NCBI GenBank assembly: GCA_015179125.1
Contig: WHVA01000327.1
Span: 62,001 to 126,000, forward strand
Reading direction: 5' to 3'
Source: Gautieria morchelliformis
Lineage: Eukaryota > Basidiomycota > Agaricomycetes > Gomphales > Gomphaceae
DNA: 64,000 nucleotides
This document shows positions 1 through 11,360 of this stretch, in pieces. Every line of letters begins with the position of its first letter. Position 1 is the first letter of the stretch. The notes beneath the pieces were generated by a model. It was not told where the DNA came from. It saw only the letters and a program-made list of their open reading frames with translations, and ran no database searches. A program made the position numbers and the translations under genes.

Positions 1-1941
1 TTTTTTCCAGATAGCAAGGCCCACGTATTCTACTCTGGGGCGCCAGTATGGACCATTGATTGGTGCCCAGCATTTGTTGGCGACCCACCCTGTGAGTATT
101 CATAGTTGCTGGTCTGCATTCGATCGTGACTATGGTCTCCAGATCGAAACAAGCAGTATCTGGCAGTTGGCCCCTTTCCGTCGTATTGTCATAGCCCAGA
201 GGTCGGTAGAAAGGTTGCACGTCCATCTCCCGCTTCAATCCAAATCTGGAGTCTTTCGCCCACTCAACGTACTTCTGATCACGAATCCATGGACACAGAC
301 CTGGATGAAGATCCTGGATCCATGAAATGCGAACTTATTATATGCATAGATTGCGGACCTGCTCATGACCTCAAATGGTGCCCGTTACCCTCACATGACA
401 AGGTCTGTTTTTTTTTTTTTGTAGGCTGTTATATCCTCCATCTCACCGACATCATAGCGCAGCAGTAGCGGCAGTAGTCTGCCTTCTTCATTGCCTGGAA
501 AACTGGGCCTGTTAGGAGGCGCTTTCGAAGATGGTTCGGTCTCGTTGTACACGGTTCCCGACCCGGACGACTTGCTTTTTTCAGATAAGAGCCCCCACCA
601 TGGTAAATATGTCGGTCAATATGTAGATGTGTTTCGTTGATTCATATACGCCTTTAGTAAGATTATCCCCAAGTCTGCGGATTGAGCTTGAGGACACTAT
701 GTGTTGGAGTATGGACTGGGCAAACAGCGAGGTTATTGCTGTTGGCTGTACGAATGGTACGACCTCTGGTTCAAAAAGTTCACCCAGTATTCAATATTAT
801 TATGTAGGCTCCGTCGCCATTTTCCGTGTCAAGGAGGCTTTGGAACACCCTACTGACCAGCGTGATTCTGATCTTTTATGAGTGTGCGTTCGCATTCTGA
901 ACTGTCTAAACCAGGACTTTGTCCGACTCATTATTTCACGGTTCACCAATCCGCAATTCGATCTGTATCTTGGGTAAGAGCCCCACCAACGTCTACGTCA
1001 GGCGTGTCGCGGCCCGACCGTGACCCCACTGTACTTGTTAGCGGTGGCTATGATGGAGCGCAAATGGTCACTGATATTCGTGACCTCAGAGGGAACATGA
1101 TGAATAGAACTCGAGGTAGATACAATTCAAGGCGTGGTATTATCTCACACCTGTGTTACAGACGTCATCAACAGCATTGTTTTTACAAATCACGTCGGGG
1201 GCCCGCTAGCGTCTGATCATGAAAACCTCATCAAAAGTTTTGGCATAACCCCAAATGCCCTTGGAAGAGGTCATGGTCTTCTGGATTCCTCAGGCCCTGC
1301 TTGGGTGGGCATCTCCCTGAGTTATTATCACTGGGATTATTTACCGAAGAAATTAGTCTATCGCGACTTCCGATTTTCATCCTCACATTGCTGTCGGCTC
1401 TGCCGATGGCACGTGTCAAACTACCAACGTGATGAGGTCCACTAGAAGTGGTGGAGCGGTGGTATGTCGCGGTTGTAACGTGTATCTGGACTTGCTAATT
1501 CATCACTGCCAGCCATTTTTCATACATAAGATCTTCCAGGTCGACTACAATCGCACGTCCGATGAATATCGAATGCTAGAAAATTTCTTGCCTCACGTGA
1601 GAGCTTCTACTCGCCATTGTGTTTATCGCGGAGCTTAGTCCTATATTCAGGAACATCGAGATAGACCTACTGCCTCGCGTGACACGAAGAAGAAGAAAGA
1701 GGCTGCGTTGCCAGTAGCTACCGGGGCATGGCCCCCAGAAGTCAGCGTTACCCGAGTGACATGGCAGTCTGGGTCGGGGCTTGCCCGGGCACCTTTGTTG
1801 GCGTCAGCTACAGCATCTGGCCTTTGCCGAGTTGACTGGTTGCTGGGACGATTCAACCAAAATCGGTTTCCATACTACACTATAGAGAGTCTGCGTGGCG
1901 AAGTAGAGGGGGCGGTAGATGAGGACGAGGAGGGGGAGTAA
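1..1941 (+). CDS. TFIIIC subunit 6-like WD40 protein (5' partial)
   Basis: The gene enters the window already running: an acceptor (cag) ends at position 10 and the next exon reads SKAHVFYSGAPVWTIDWCP. Further exons read CGPAHDLKWCP, LGLLGGAFEDGSVSLY, a segment with ELEDTMCWSMDWA and AVGCTNG (about 655-760), a segment with HQSAIRSVSWVRAP and LVSGGYDG (about 878-1090), and a C-terminal exon ending in an acidic tail, EDEEGE, with the stop at 1939-1941. These spaced WD/WC repeats around one beta-propeller resemble the WD40 subunit of RNA polymerase III factor TFIIIC (fungal Tfc6/Sfc6, human GTF3C2), which helps recognise the B box of tRNA genes. The family call rests on repeat wording remembered from the family; another WD40 protein remains possible. 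Several short introns interrupt it. Confidence 0.6.
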
Positions 1942-2134
1942 ATAGATGTATGTACGTAGAGAGCGTCCGCACGTGCGCTCGGCGGCTCTGCAAGTGGCAC
2001 AGGGCCAATTACAGCTTTCCCATCGGCATCAGCCGAAGCCAGCTGACTAAGCACCTTCGGACCCGGGTGTGATCGACACCTTCAGGAACATGATGAGCTT
2101 AGTCAGAGCGTTGCCGCTATAGAATAGGGAAGGC

Positions 2135-2348
2135 AGGGAAGGAAAGACGACACCCAATCTTCTCCTGTGATCTCCATGCAAGGCAAGTGCTGGACGTGCT
2201 CGCCCTCCGTAGAGGGAAGGAAAGACGACACCCAATCTTCTCCTGTGATCTCCATGCAAGGCAACGCTAGGTTTTGCCTCCACTCTGTCCCCTTCCTTGT
2301 CCTGTCCTCGGTTGCCTTGCATGGAGATCACAGGAGAAGATTGGGTGT
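2135..2348. repeat. 52-bp direct repeat with inverted third copy
   Basis: A 52-bp unit at 2135-2186 is repeated exactly at 2213-2264 (period 78 bp). A 38-bp part of it, 2228-2265, is repeated in perfect inverted orientation at 2311-2348, leaving a 45-nt loop. The unit core is acacccaatcttctcctgtg. Transcribed RNA would form a long perfect hairpin. No coding function is apparent; a miniature or fold-back element, or an RNA-level structure, is possible. Confidence 0.85.
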
Positions 2349-2449
2349 TGGGCGACTATGCCCCCTCCCCCGGAGGGTATGAGAAACAATTGGCTTGCTT
2401 TAGTGCTTGTCACAACGTATCTCTCTCTCCTCTCTTCCTTTTCCTATCT

Positions 2450-2542
2450 CCATCTCATAGTCTTCGTGTTCAAATGGTGCTTCATCACCAACGTCCTCTG
2501 ATGGTGATGAAGCACCATTTGAACACGAAGACTATGAGATGG
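2450..2542. repeat. Perfect 41-bp inverted repeat, 11-nt loop
   Basis: Arms 2450-2490 and 2502-2542 are exact reverse complements over 41 bp, separated by 11 nt (acgtcctctga). The arm begins ccatctcatagtcttcgtgt. A structure of this perfection is either young or under selection. It lies about 360 bp upstream of the dehydrogenase start codon and 100 bp from the preceding repeat cluster. It could be a small fold-back element or a microRNA-like precursor. Confidence 0.9.
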
Positions 2543-2903
2543 GTGCGACACAACAGAGGACGACAGAAATTCTCTGTATCTCGCAAAAACTGATTGCGTC
2601 ATCATGCATCAGACATTGCTTAGCTAATCCCCTTGGCACACCGATAAATCGTGGCAAATCTGACACCTTTTTCGCTTTCTCATTATGCTTAGCAAGCATA
2701 CTTACATTGCTTACATCTAGTGAACCTTATAATCGAGAATGGCTTTGCCGCGAGGGTAGCTGAGTCAGTAGGGTCAACGGGATCAACGTCGCTTGATTAT
2801 AAAAATACGAGCATAAACATCGTGACTCTGTTCCACAACGAACTCCCAGTGGAAACACTCCGGTCGTCACTAGCTTCAGCGGCCACGAGACAGTAACTGA
2901 CAA

Positions 2904-4534
2904 ATGGCTCCCACTACGACAAGGGCCCTCATACTTGAAAAGTCTGCTGAGGACAAGTCCCCCATATATCATGACGCGCGCATCGTCGAACGTCCTATTC
3001 CCCCATTGCATGGCTCTCAAATTCTGGTCCAGATCGAAGCCGCAGCATTTAATCATAGAGATGTATGTGTTCTTATCATTCTATATCCGACTCGCTATGC
3101 ATTTTGTCCTAGCTATGGATTCGCAAGAATCTCTATCCTGGTCTTTTACTTGGATCAGTGCTTGGAGCAGATGGTGCAGGCAAGTGCCGCTACCTTTTGA
3201 TAATTGTTAGGAGGTCAATGTTCCACCGTTCTAGGAACGGTCATTGCTTCTGCACGCCAAGATGACGAATTGATTAACAAACGTGTCTTCCTAACACCAT
3301 CGAGGGGATGGAAGTCAGACCCATCGGGTCCTGAGCACGAGTAAGATCACATTCTGGCACTACACTATTGACCAAGATAAGCAACTGACGACCTATTTCG
3401 CGCAGATTTACGGCCATCGGAGGAGTAAAGGACCCTGTCATTGGGACCTTTTGTGAATATGTGGTCGTCGAACGCGAAGAAGTGCTAGAGACACCACCTC
3501 ACCTTGACGATGAACATGCTGCAGCATGGCCTCTGGCCGGTATCACAGCATGGAGGTTTGTGTCTTTTCCTCTTTCTGCCGTATCCCTTTACACGATTGA
3601 TTTATCCAGGGCTGTGAACCACCAAGCCCAGATTCAGCAGGGCCATAATATCCTTATTACTGGAATCGGAGGTACGTTCACAAACACCCGACTCTATCGC
3701 AGCTTCTTATCCATTCGCATGCTCAGGCGGTGTTGCCATTGTCGCACAACAATTGGCAATCGCCCTTGGCGCCAATGTGTATGTTACAAGGTCAGTTAAT
3801 TCTTGATCTATCAGGATGCTTCCGCCTACTCACTTGCCTGTCTATTTAGCGGAAGTGAGGATAAAATATCCAAGGCACTTGCAATGGGTGCAAAAGTAGG
3901 CCACTTTCGTTGGCGCATCATCAGTCGACCTCTTATCATATTTCTTGAAGGCAGGATTTAACTACAAATCCGGTTGGTCGTCTGGGTTCTTGTCAAGCGA
4001 TATACTTAATGCCTACCTCCTAGAAACGTGGCCGAATGATTTGGGGAAGCTTTTGAAAGAACAAAATGTCTCCTTGGATGCTGTGATCGACTCAGCTGGA
4101 GGGGACATCCTTAGCCAAACATCCGGGCTTATGAAATACGGCGGGAAGCTAGTATGCTATGGGATGTGAGTAAACAGTCATGTGTAGATGGCGAGCTGTA
4201 CATCATGCCCTTGGCAGGACGGTATCACCACAGATCACGTATACAATACGTGAGGTGTTAAACAGCATCGAACTCAAAGGTATATAACTCATCTAGAGCA
4301 ACGTCTATTCATTCACGTTGGTCGGTTCCATTTACTGCAGGTACCGTGATGGGATCCCTTCGAGAATTGACAGAGGCCACCAATTTCATCGCGGAACACA
4401 AGATTGTTCCGGTAGTGTCTGATATTCTAGATGGACTGGACGCCTTTGAAGAAGGATTCGAAGCAATGAAGCGAGCAACCCAATTTGGGAAAATAGTTAT
4501 CCGTATGCGTAAAGACAACAAAGGCAAGCTGTAA
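2904..4534 (+). CDS. Zinc-type alcohol dehydrogenase-like protein (MDR family)
   Basis: This is a medium-chain dehydrogenase/reductase of the quinone-oxidoreductase/zinc-type ADH-like branch, probably a cytosolic NAD(P)H-dependent reductase of unknown substrate. The start MAPTTTRALILEKSAED is followed by the GroES-like fold (AFNHRDLWIRKNLYPG, LGADGAG), then a Rossmann segment with the glycine motif ITGIGGGVA, then LDAVIDSAGG, and a C-terminal end at KDNKGKL. Introns fit at 3063-3112, 3180-3234, 3341-3405, 3556-3609, 3672-3726, 3791-3849 and 3896-3950, with more downstream. The intron at 3180-3234 begins GCAAGT, a consensus GC-AG donor, and gives LGADGAGTVIAS without a break. Zinc ligands of classical ADHs are not evident, as is common in this branch. 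The protein is about 350 residues, normal for the family. Confidence 0.85.
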
Positions 4535-4670
4535 AACGTAATTCTAGTCTCTTGGGATGAACTTGAAACCTCGATTGAGTTCTTAATAAAATAAGTCTGG
4601 CCGAATAGATAGCACTACACAACAGAAATCATGGGCTGCCGTTTGCCCCTCGCAAACAAACCAAAGACTC

Positions 4671-7181
4671 TCATGTCGGGAAGGTCCCGAAAGTAAACAA
4701 GGTCTGCTTTTCTTTGCCCTTCTTCTTCTTCCCCTTGCCGATACCAGCCATCGGTGGTGGGTCATCATCTTCCTCTGCAATGGAAGGTGGAGCTACGTTA
4801 AGGTCATCTCGTTTCGACCAAGCATTTGCGGACGAAGCCGTAGCCTCCCCGAGTATATGCTTCAGTGACTGATTTCCACTGACGGCAGGTTTATGTTGAT
4901 CTGATCTTGATCCTGAAGAAGGTAATGTGGGGAAAAGCGCTGCAGACATTCGTGGTGGGACTGCTTGAGGTGGAGGGCCCACGTCGCGGGTGCTAGCTAC
5001 AGTGGAATGCACGCCAGATGTTTCTCGGGATGACGAGGATGGAGCAGAAGACCCCGCTGCAGACCACGCAGTGGTGTGCGGGGACTGCCGAAAGGCGGGA
5101 GTCGTTCTCGAGGCAGCTAGAGCGGGGAAACGCTCCTGAGAACGAACGGCAGGACGCGGAGGAGGCTGCGAAGTTGACGAGGAAGCAGCTGCCTGCGCAA
5201 CCCGGTCCCAGACTTGCCTGGGAGACTGGGTGGAAGACGGTCGAACAGCTGCAGAGTGTTTCACGTTGAGCACACGACCTCCCGCCACTCCGGCATACTC
5301 GGATCCAACAGTATTAGGAACGAGGTCTGGGAACTGCCTCTGTTGCTGAGTAGTGGCGACTCGTGAGGTACAAGCAAAATATTTAGGAAGCCATATCTTA
5401 CCTCGATCTTAAACCCATTCCAAGCGGCCAGGAGTTCTCTTCGTTTATCTTCGTCGTCAAGCAATTCTACGATGGAACTCATGAGACTAGCAGTACCATC
5501 TAAGTCACGGTTCACTACATTGAAGACAGTGGAAATGAGGTCCCGAGGCCCGGACTCTGAAGATCTGTACGATTGAACGGCGGCTTTCACGGCAGGTACA
5601 GCACTTGTTGAATTCGAGGTCAGGGCGTTGATTCGGGCCATGAAGGTTGTATGCCGCCTAATGTGAAGCAAGGTCAACGCAAAATCGAGACCAGAAAATG
5701 TCAAGAGAACCCACTCCGTTGCCACTGGATCGACATATGTGGACGCCAAATTCGAATCCTCCTCTGGCGGTCGTTGCAGGGTAGAAACAGGGTGAACTGT
5801 AGACTCGCTCGTCAAAGCACCTCCAAATGCCTCGCGACGCCGACTTCGCGGTGGTCCAGACTCAGGAGGCTCTCGGTCTCTCTCTCCTGCCCTGTTCCTG
5901 CCCTGTCGCCGATTAACACTGCCAGATTCTCCGGAATCGTTGTGATCAAAAGCTGTGTCTATTCGTCGAGCGTCTTTTCTGTCTCTTGCAGTCATTCGGC
6001 CGCCATGTTGCTCGACGACGTGGGCTTTCAGATCAAGAACGGAGCCAAAGACGACAAACTTTTGAGCCAGGCATTGAGGATCATTACACGCACAATGTGC
6101 TACATTAAAATGTTGTTCCTGAAGAAAACGATTAGTGTGGTACTTGGTTAGACAGCCGATGCAGCATGGCACGAGCGCTCACTAGGCTATTGTAGTCCTT
6201 AAAGCTTAAATTTCTCCATCAGCAAAAGATCAAATCGAAGGTGGTAGACATACTACTGGTCCCTAACACCATCTCTTTTGCACAAGAAACATTCTTCATG
6301 TCGTTCTCGCATATGAGCAAAGAGCTCATCGTCTCCAAAATAGCAGTCACGACAGAATTGGCACATAGGGTGTACTCCGCCCTCGACTTTTTCTGGTATT
6401 TGACTCTTCGGTTGCCGATGTGGAATTGAAGGCAAATGCAAAGGAAGCTGTGATGGTTGGTAAAGTAGATGCTCGTGTGCAAAAATTTTCTTGTACCGAA
6501 TGCACATGTCACTGGCAGGGAAAATTCCAGTTGCCTAATTGATCTACGTACGTATGTGATCACTCACCACAATGACTTGCCGTGTACTCCTCGGACATGC
6601 ATCTTCAAATCACCCCACCCGTGAGCCGTGAAGTCACACGATGAGTCGGGACAGTTAAAGCGTAGGAGGATCAGGGTTTCTTCCATCATGTCCTGCGATT
6701 CAAAGAAGATGGATAGCTTATTGTCTTTGAAAGGTATCCTCTCGGGAGTAAAGCTGGCAAACACATCATCAGGAGACCGTGTGAAGACCAATGTGGTCTG
6801 TGGATACTGAACATAAAGTTATATGTGAACTTTGGGAGCAGTGGCGCATGCCATTTCAAACATGTTCACCTTGCAGAATGTGCAGTCCATCCTTTTATAC
6901 AGGGCCCTGAGTCGGAGAGCACAGACATGGCAAGTTCGATGATTGCATTCGGAAAGTGAATAAATCTTGACGAGCTCTGCGCATATCCAGCATACGGTTC
7001 CGTCTTCGGATTCTGCAGGACTAGCTAGAGTGGGGGTAATCGCCTGCGTCGGACCTGTAACAGCGCTGGGGGCAGCTTGTCGTCCCTTATTGTGCCCACG
7101 ATGCTTGCGGCCACCACCATCATTACCGTTGACAGCGCGTAGAGGTTGTGTCTGAGTTGGAGTTCCACCTGCAGCGGACAT
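4671..7181 (-). CDS. HEL2: RING-type E3 ubiquitin ligase Hel2/ZNF598-like
   Basis: The start codon is at 7179-7181 (MSAAGGTPTQTQ). An N-terminal low-complexity stretch leads to a C3HC4 RING at about residues 62-102 (CWICAEL, CNHRTCHVC, CTFC). The first intron then follows (gtgaac donor after TTC TGC AAG), and the next exon reads YPQTTLVFTRSPDD. Zinc-finger segments follow: CPDSSCDFTAHGWGDLKMH, CQFCRDCYFGDDELFAHM, HEECFLCKRDG, and CNDPQCLAQKFVVFGSVLDL followed by KAHVVEQHGG. A Ser/Pro-rich linker ends in a basic tail (GKGKKKKGKEKQ). This RING plus C2H2 order is that of Hel2/ZNF598, which ubiquitinates 40S ribosomal proteins at collided ribosomes and starts ribosome-associated quality control. 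Length is about 770 residues. It lies 195 bp downstream of, and in the same orientation as, a Ubp3/USP10-type deubiquitinase. Confidence 0.87.
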
Positions 7182-7376
7182 TATTATCGGATGGTTGACA
7201 CTGAAAGCGGAGTTCCAAGACTTTGACTCCACCTTCTTGCGCACTGATCCAAAACGATCGTAGCGCAGAACGCCTGCGACGATTACAGAAGTCGGAAGTC
7301 GGATCGGAAAGCCTGCACGTTTTTTCGCACGCAATTCCCAGCGGGGAGACCCCAAGGGGACAAGTTATATATCACG

Positions 7377-10208
7377 TTACAGTACCTCAGAGCCGGGCAT
7401 GTGTACTCTCCTATAAAAGAGTAGATACGCACTGCGGTCATCCCCCACATCTCTCACAGGCAAGTCCTCCGCACGAATATTCTGTACGAACTCATCGTCG
7501 ATTCGAATCCACCCCTCACGGCCCTTATCGCATGGGTCTGGATGTAGCACGTCAAGCGTGTAATGGCCACCAGTGGCAGAGCCGCCGTGGTGATTAAGCA
7601 CTGGTCAGGAAACGTTAGACGAGCATGCCGGGCATCGGTTACTTCATTACTCGCCACCAAATAGCTTATATTTCACGGGCCGTGACCGTCGTGCAGGAGC
7701 CAGTATCTCTGTGCAACAAGTTAGTATATGTGCGACAATTAGCTACAAGTGAGGGACAAGCTCATACGCTTACCCTTGGGGAAGTCAAGCTCTGTCCCGA
7801 ATGCGATCTCTTTATTCAGCTTGACCACGTCGTTCACCGTCGTGTCGTACAGGAACCGCTTTAAATGCAAAACTAGAATTGGCGGAAGTGCCTCAATCAA
7901 TGTTTGCTGGCTCGCATCAACTTGGTTTCCAGGTCGTGATGACGATGTTACGTGAACTGTCCCAGGTGTTGCGATATTGCGTAGAGCATCTTCAATGGTA
8001 CGGACATGACCCGGCTGCATATTCTCTTTGTTAGATGTTAAATCGGGAAATAAGAGAATACAGCTGAAACCTGAATGTCGAGCTGAAGACGACTCCACGG
8101 GTCTACCATCGCGGATTCTCTGGCTCCTGGAACTTTAAGTGCTGTCCGAAACTTCCCACCAAATATCCGACTAATTGGTGTTTCGGCGGTATTGTGCTGC
8201 AACACAGTCGAGTTATTAATGTCCGCTGTCTCGACTTGAAAAACACCATACCGTTCGGGTGATAACCGTTTTGTTTTTCTTCCCCACCTCAACCCAACCG
8301 TCTGCGGGCTTTTCATGGTCCACATGGTCTTCAATGGGAGCACCGACGGAAACAGACGTAGAGATGGAAGCGGGGGAAAAATTCTTGATCAGTGATAGCA
8401 ATTCCTCCTCGAGAGTGTCGAGGTAAAATCCCAGGAATTCTTCTGCGTCTTCTTGCTGACCCCCCTGGATCATATACAGAAAGAAACAATGAGTCCAAGT
8501 TACAACAATACATGAAATGTCTACTGCACCCGCATAGAATCAAAACGTTTCGTCTCTTTCAAAGCATCATAAATGTAACTAGGCACAAGGGAGTCCCTTC
8601 CCTTGTCTTCCTCATCCTCTTCCTTGTGGATTTTCTTGGAGTGTGGTAGAGGGGGGAGCACCCGAAATTCCTTCAAGAAAGTGACACTGATCGTACGTCA
8701 ACTCTTGTCAAAATAGTACTCAAGGCGACATATGCAACTCACGTTGCTTTCACTAATGGTATCCCCATGCCGCCCTTCGGATCCTTCCCCATTACAGATA
8801 GGCTATGCATATGCTTGTCCAATTCAGTGAAGAGGCTATTGAAAGGCGGACAGTACACCAGCACTTGAAGAACAGTGTTTGCAAAGCACATGTTGCCTAA
8901 ATTCACTATCCCTCGCGTACGTACAGGGGGCACCCGTCCAAGCAAAGTATTTGGTGCTGTGAGAAGCGTGACGATATCTGGTCCTGAACGAGATATAAGA
9001 GGTGCACCTGGGGTTGCCATAGTATGCGCTGGGACTGAGAATCCTTGAACAGAGGAGGTAGGAAGGCTGTTGGGACTTGTTGAACCAGTGGGATTGGACA
9101 ATCCATTGGACGTGGGACGAAGCAGAGACGCCCATGTCTTCTTGACGGGTGGAGTGGGCGTAGAATCTGAAGAAGGTCGGGCTGGGGGTTCCTGTGGGAG
9201 CTCAAGGCTTTCATTCTCGTGAGCTGACGAGTCTGCCGCAATGGGTGATACAGAAGCAGAGGGAAGTACTTCGAGCATGACTCCGGCAGGTGACTTAGTA
9301 TGTAGAGATACTGAAGTCATTGACGAATGAGGTGAACCAGGCGTGGGTGTGTGAGGCGCAGTTGAAGTCGCAGTTGAAGTCGCAGGTGTCGTGGTCGTCG
9401 TAGCAGACGAAGCTAAGCTGCGTTGTGGAGGAGAATCAGGTTCATCCGGGGAATCTGTGACTGCGCTGACATCTAGAGGCGGGGACAGGAGAAGCTTGTT
9501 TGTCATGGGTGAGTCCGCTTCCTCTGAGACTGCCAACGAGTCATAAAAAAACTGAGGTGGACGCGCAGCAGAGGACACAGTGAAAGGAACAGCTTCCATC
9601 ACGAGTGGTCTCCGGGATTGCAGGGCAAGTCCTTTTGTGATGCTCTTCCGGTCCGGAAAAGCTTGACAGAGGTCAAAAACTTCCCGCACTGATGTGAGGA
9701 TTGACTCCGAGTATATCAGACCCGGGGGTGATGACTCTATACGGGACGTATCTCGAGTAGGGGAAGGATGCGATTGAACTTCGGATGACAATTGTAATGC
9801 TGAGGTCGAGAATGGGGGAGGGGGTTGCCGTTGTGCAGTTCCATGGATGAATGGACCTTGTCTGAGACCGCTGGGCGGATGGCTTAAGGGAGCACCACTG
9901 ACAAGGTGTTGCTGCTGGTAAGGAGATTGAGGCGGACGCTGATGATGTGGACGTTCCATAGTAGGATAGGGGCCTGGTTGAGGTTGATAAGGCTGGGGAG
10001 GGTGGAAAGGATGGAAGGTAGAAGGGGATGGGCCATGCACCTGGTGAGGGTATGTAACACGTCCTGCATTATTGGGCAAGATAGGAACGGGGGGCTGATA
10101 GGAATGCTGATAGGAATGTCCGCCGAACGTATATGGTGCCGGAGGATGGGGGTGGTATGGAATTGAAGAAGGCCCGGGTTGTGGGTAATGTGGGTGTGGA
10201 GTTGCCAT
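7377..10208 (-). CDS. UBP3: Ubiquitin carboxyl-terminal hydrolase, Ubp3/USP10-like
   Basis: The start is at 10206-10208 (MATPHPHYPQPGPSS). The first exon codes for about 430 residues of Pro/Ser/Gln-rich disordered sequence, then the catalytic Cys box GIVNLGNMCFANTVLQVL. Later exons hold GGQQEDAEEFLGFYLDTLE, LPPILVLHLKRFLYD, the His box GGSATGGHYTLDVL, WIRIDDEFV and the terminal SAYLLFYRR. Cys, His and Asp needed for catalysis are present. The order and wording match Ubp3/USP10, which removes ubiquitin from 40S proteins and, in yeast, acts with Bre5 in ribophagy. One intron near 7600-7660 needs either a weak GT or a GC donor (gcgagt) to join KLFG to the His-box exon. The stop is at 7377-7379. 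The adjacent ligase gene acts on the same substrates in known systems. Confidence 0.88.
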
Positions 10209-10835
10209 TTGGGATGGTCACCCGAAGCCTCTGGACATGTGTAAGCTTCAACCGACTAGAGGAAGTACCTTCAGCGACAATGTACAAACCACCTTTTGAA
10301 GAACCTCAATGTGTTGCGAGACAGCTAGAGACAGTTCTAAAGGATGACCTGAGTGTTAGAGTTGGCAAAACAATGTAAAAGGTGGCTGTCGTCACAGTAC
10401 CTATATGGAGACAAAATTAGAGGCGTAGAGCTTTCAATCAGTCTTGCTCTCCAGACTGGGGTTACCTGTGTGATCGGATATTCAATTGCTGTGGACGCAG
10501 ACTTGAGCGCTTGAAGGCATTTTTGGCAGCTTTTTCACTTTTTTTCCAGTGTTGAGTACTCAACAGCACACCACATATCATACTATCTCGCTAGCTCTTG
10601 TAGTTTCATGTGCTACCGCACGCCACCGCCGGCTCTATATGCTCGTTAGCCCTTTTCGCACCTGCTTTGCTGAAGGACACCATTGGCTCGCCTGACAGCC
10701 ATTGGTCTGTGGACGGTTGTTGTTATCCCTCCGTTGATCCACATCACTGCCCGCTATGTTGCCCATTTGACACTGCCAGTAATACGTGTGTTGCCCCATA
10801 CACTTCATGAAATTTTAATGTGCCAGTTCCGACCA

Positions 10836-10878
10836 GCACAAGAGACGGGAGCCATTATGCAACTCCCGTCTCTTGTGC
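10836..10878. repeat. Perfect 16-bp inverted repeat, 11-nt loop
   Basis: The arm gcacaagagacgggag (10836-10851) is repeated exactly in reverse complement at 10863-10878, with an 11-nt loop (ccattatgcaa). Loop length equals that of the 41-bp hairpin at 2450-2542, though the sequences differ. There is no following T-run, so a bacterial-style terminator is irrelevant here; its role is unknown. Confidence 0.85.
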
Positions 10879-11027
10879 CATCACAGCGCAGCCGTAGCAA
10901 TCCATGGATGTACTTGTCAATTTTTTTTTCTATTTGAAGGTGACAGCTTTTTTGACACGCAGTCATACAGGAACCATAGCATTCCATAGCATTTAAATCT
11001 ACAGTTCAGTGTCTTCATCATTCTCCC

Positions 11028-11360
11028 TTGAGTCGCTTACTCCTGCGCACACCTCCATTTGGGTCGTCCGACCTCGATCACCCTTTTGGCAGACTCGTTC
11101 TCCAGGCGCAGGCCCAGGGCTTGCATTCCCTACTGTTGAAGTTGCTCCCGGGGCTGTTCAGATGCCAGTCCTATCCCTGTACCAGGATCCCAGATGCAGA
11201 GGAACTACTTCAACAGCCACGAAGTCCTCGAGTGTCTTTCTATGACACGATCCAACCTTGGGGACTGGACGAAGAGTGCATGCCAAGTGAGCAACCCATC
11301 TGGCACAGGCCCAGCTCCAGAAACGATATATGCACGAACCTCTGGAAAGAATTGATATAA
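11028..11360 (+). CDS. Doubtful small ORF upstream of fibrillarin
   Basis: An open frame of 110 codons starts MSRLLLRTPPFGSSDLDH and ends NLWKELI. Its composition (LVLQAQAQGL, RSPRVSFYDTIQPWGLDEE) looks more protein-like than the surrounding frames, and the frame stays open upstream of the ATG. I recognise no family. It could be a small gene, an exon of an unrecognised gene, or chance. Confidence 0.22.
   Translation: MSRLLLRTPPFGSSDLDHPFGRLVLQAQAQGLHSLLLKLLPGLFRCQSYPCTRIPDAEELLQQPRSPRVSFYDTIQPWGLDEECMPSEQPIWHRPSSRNDICTNLWKELI

Larger units (their letters stand above)
1942..2903. other. Intergenic region with fold-back repeats
   Basis: There is no convincing gene between the WD40 gene and the dehydrogenase at 2904. 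The stretch is dominated by repeats described separately: a 52-bp direct repeat with an inverted third copy (2135-2348) and a perfect 41-bp hairpin (2450-2542). From about 2600 to 2903 the sequence is ordinary and probably holds the promoter and leader of the downstream dehydrogenase gene. Confidence 0.6.

Noticed and set aside
6819-6890. Continuation of the Hel2 first exon after the RING (NMFEMACATAPKV)
   Set aside because: It ends in a stop; a gtgaac donor right after CTFCK removes it and restores the conserved TLVFTRSPDD segment.
7490-7510. B-box-like word (gattcgaatcc)
   Set aside because: It lies inside the conserved coding sequence of the deubiquitinase and no tRNA arms surround it.
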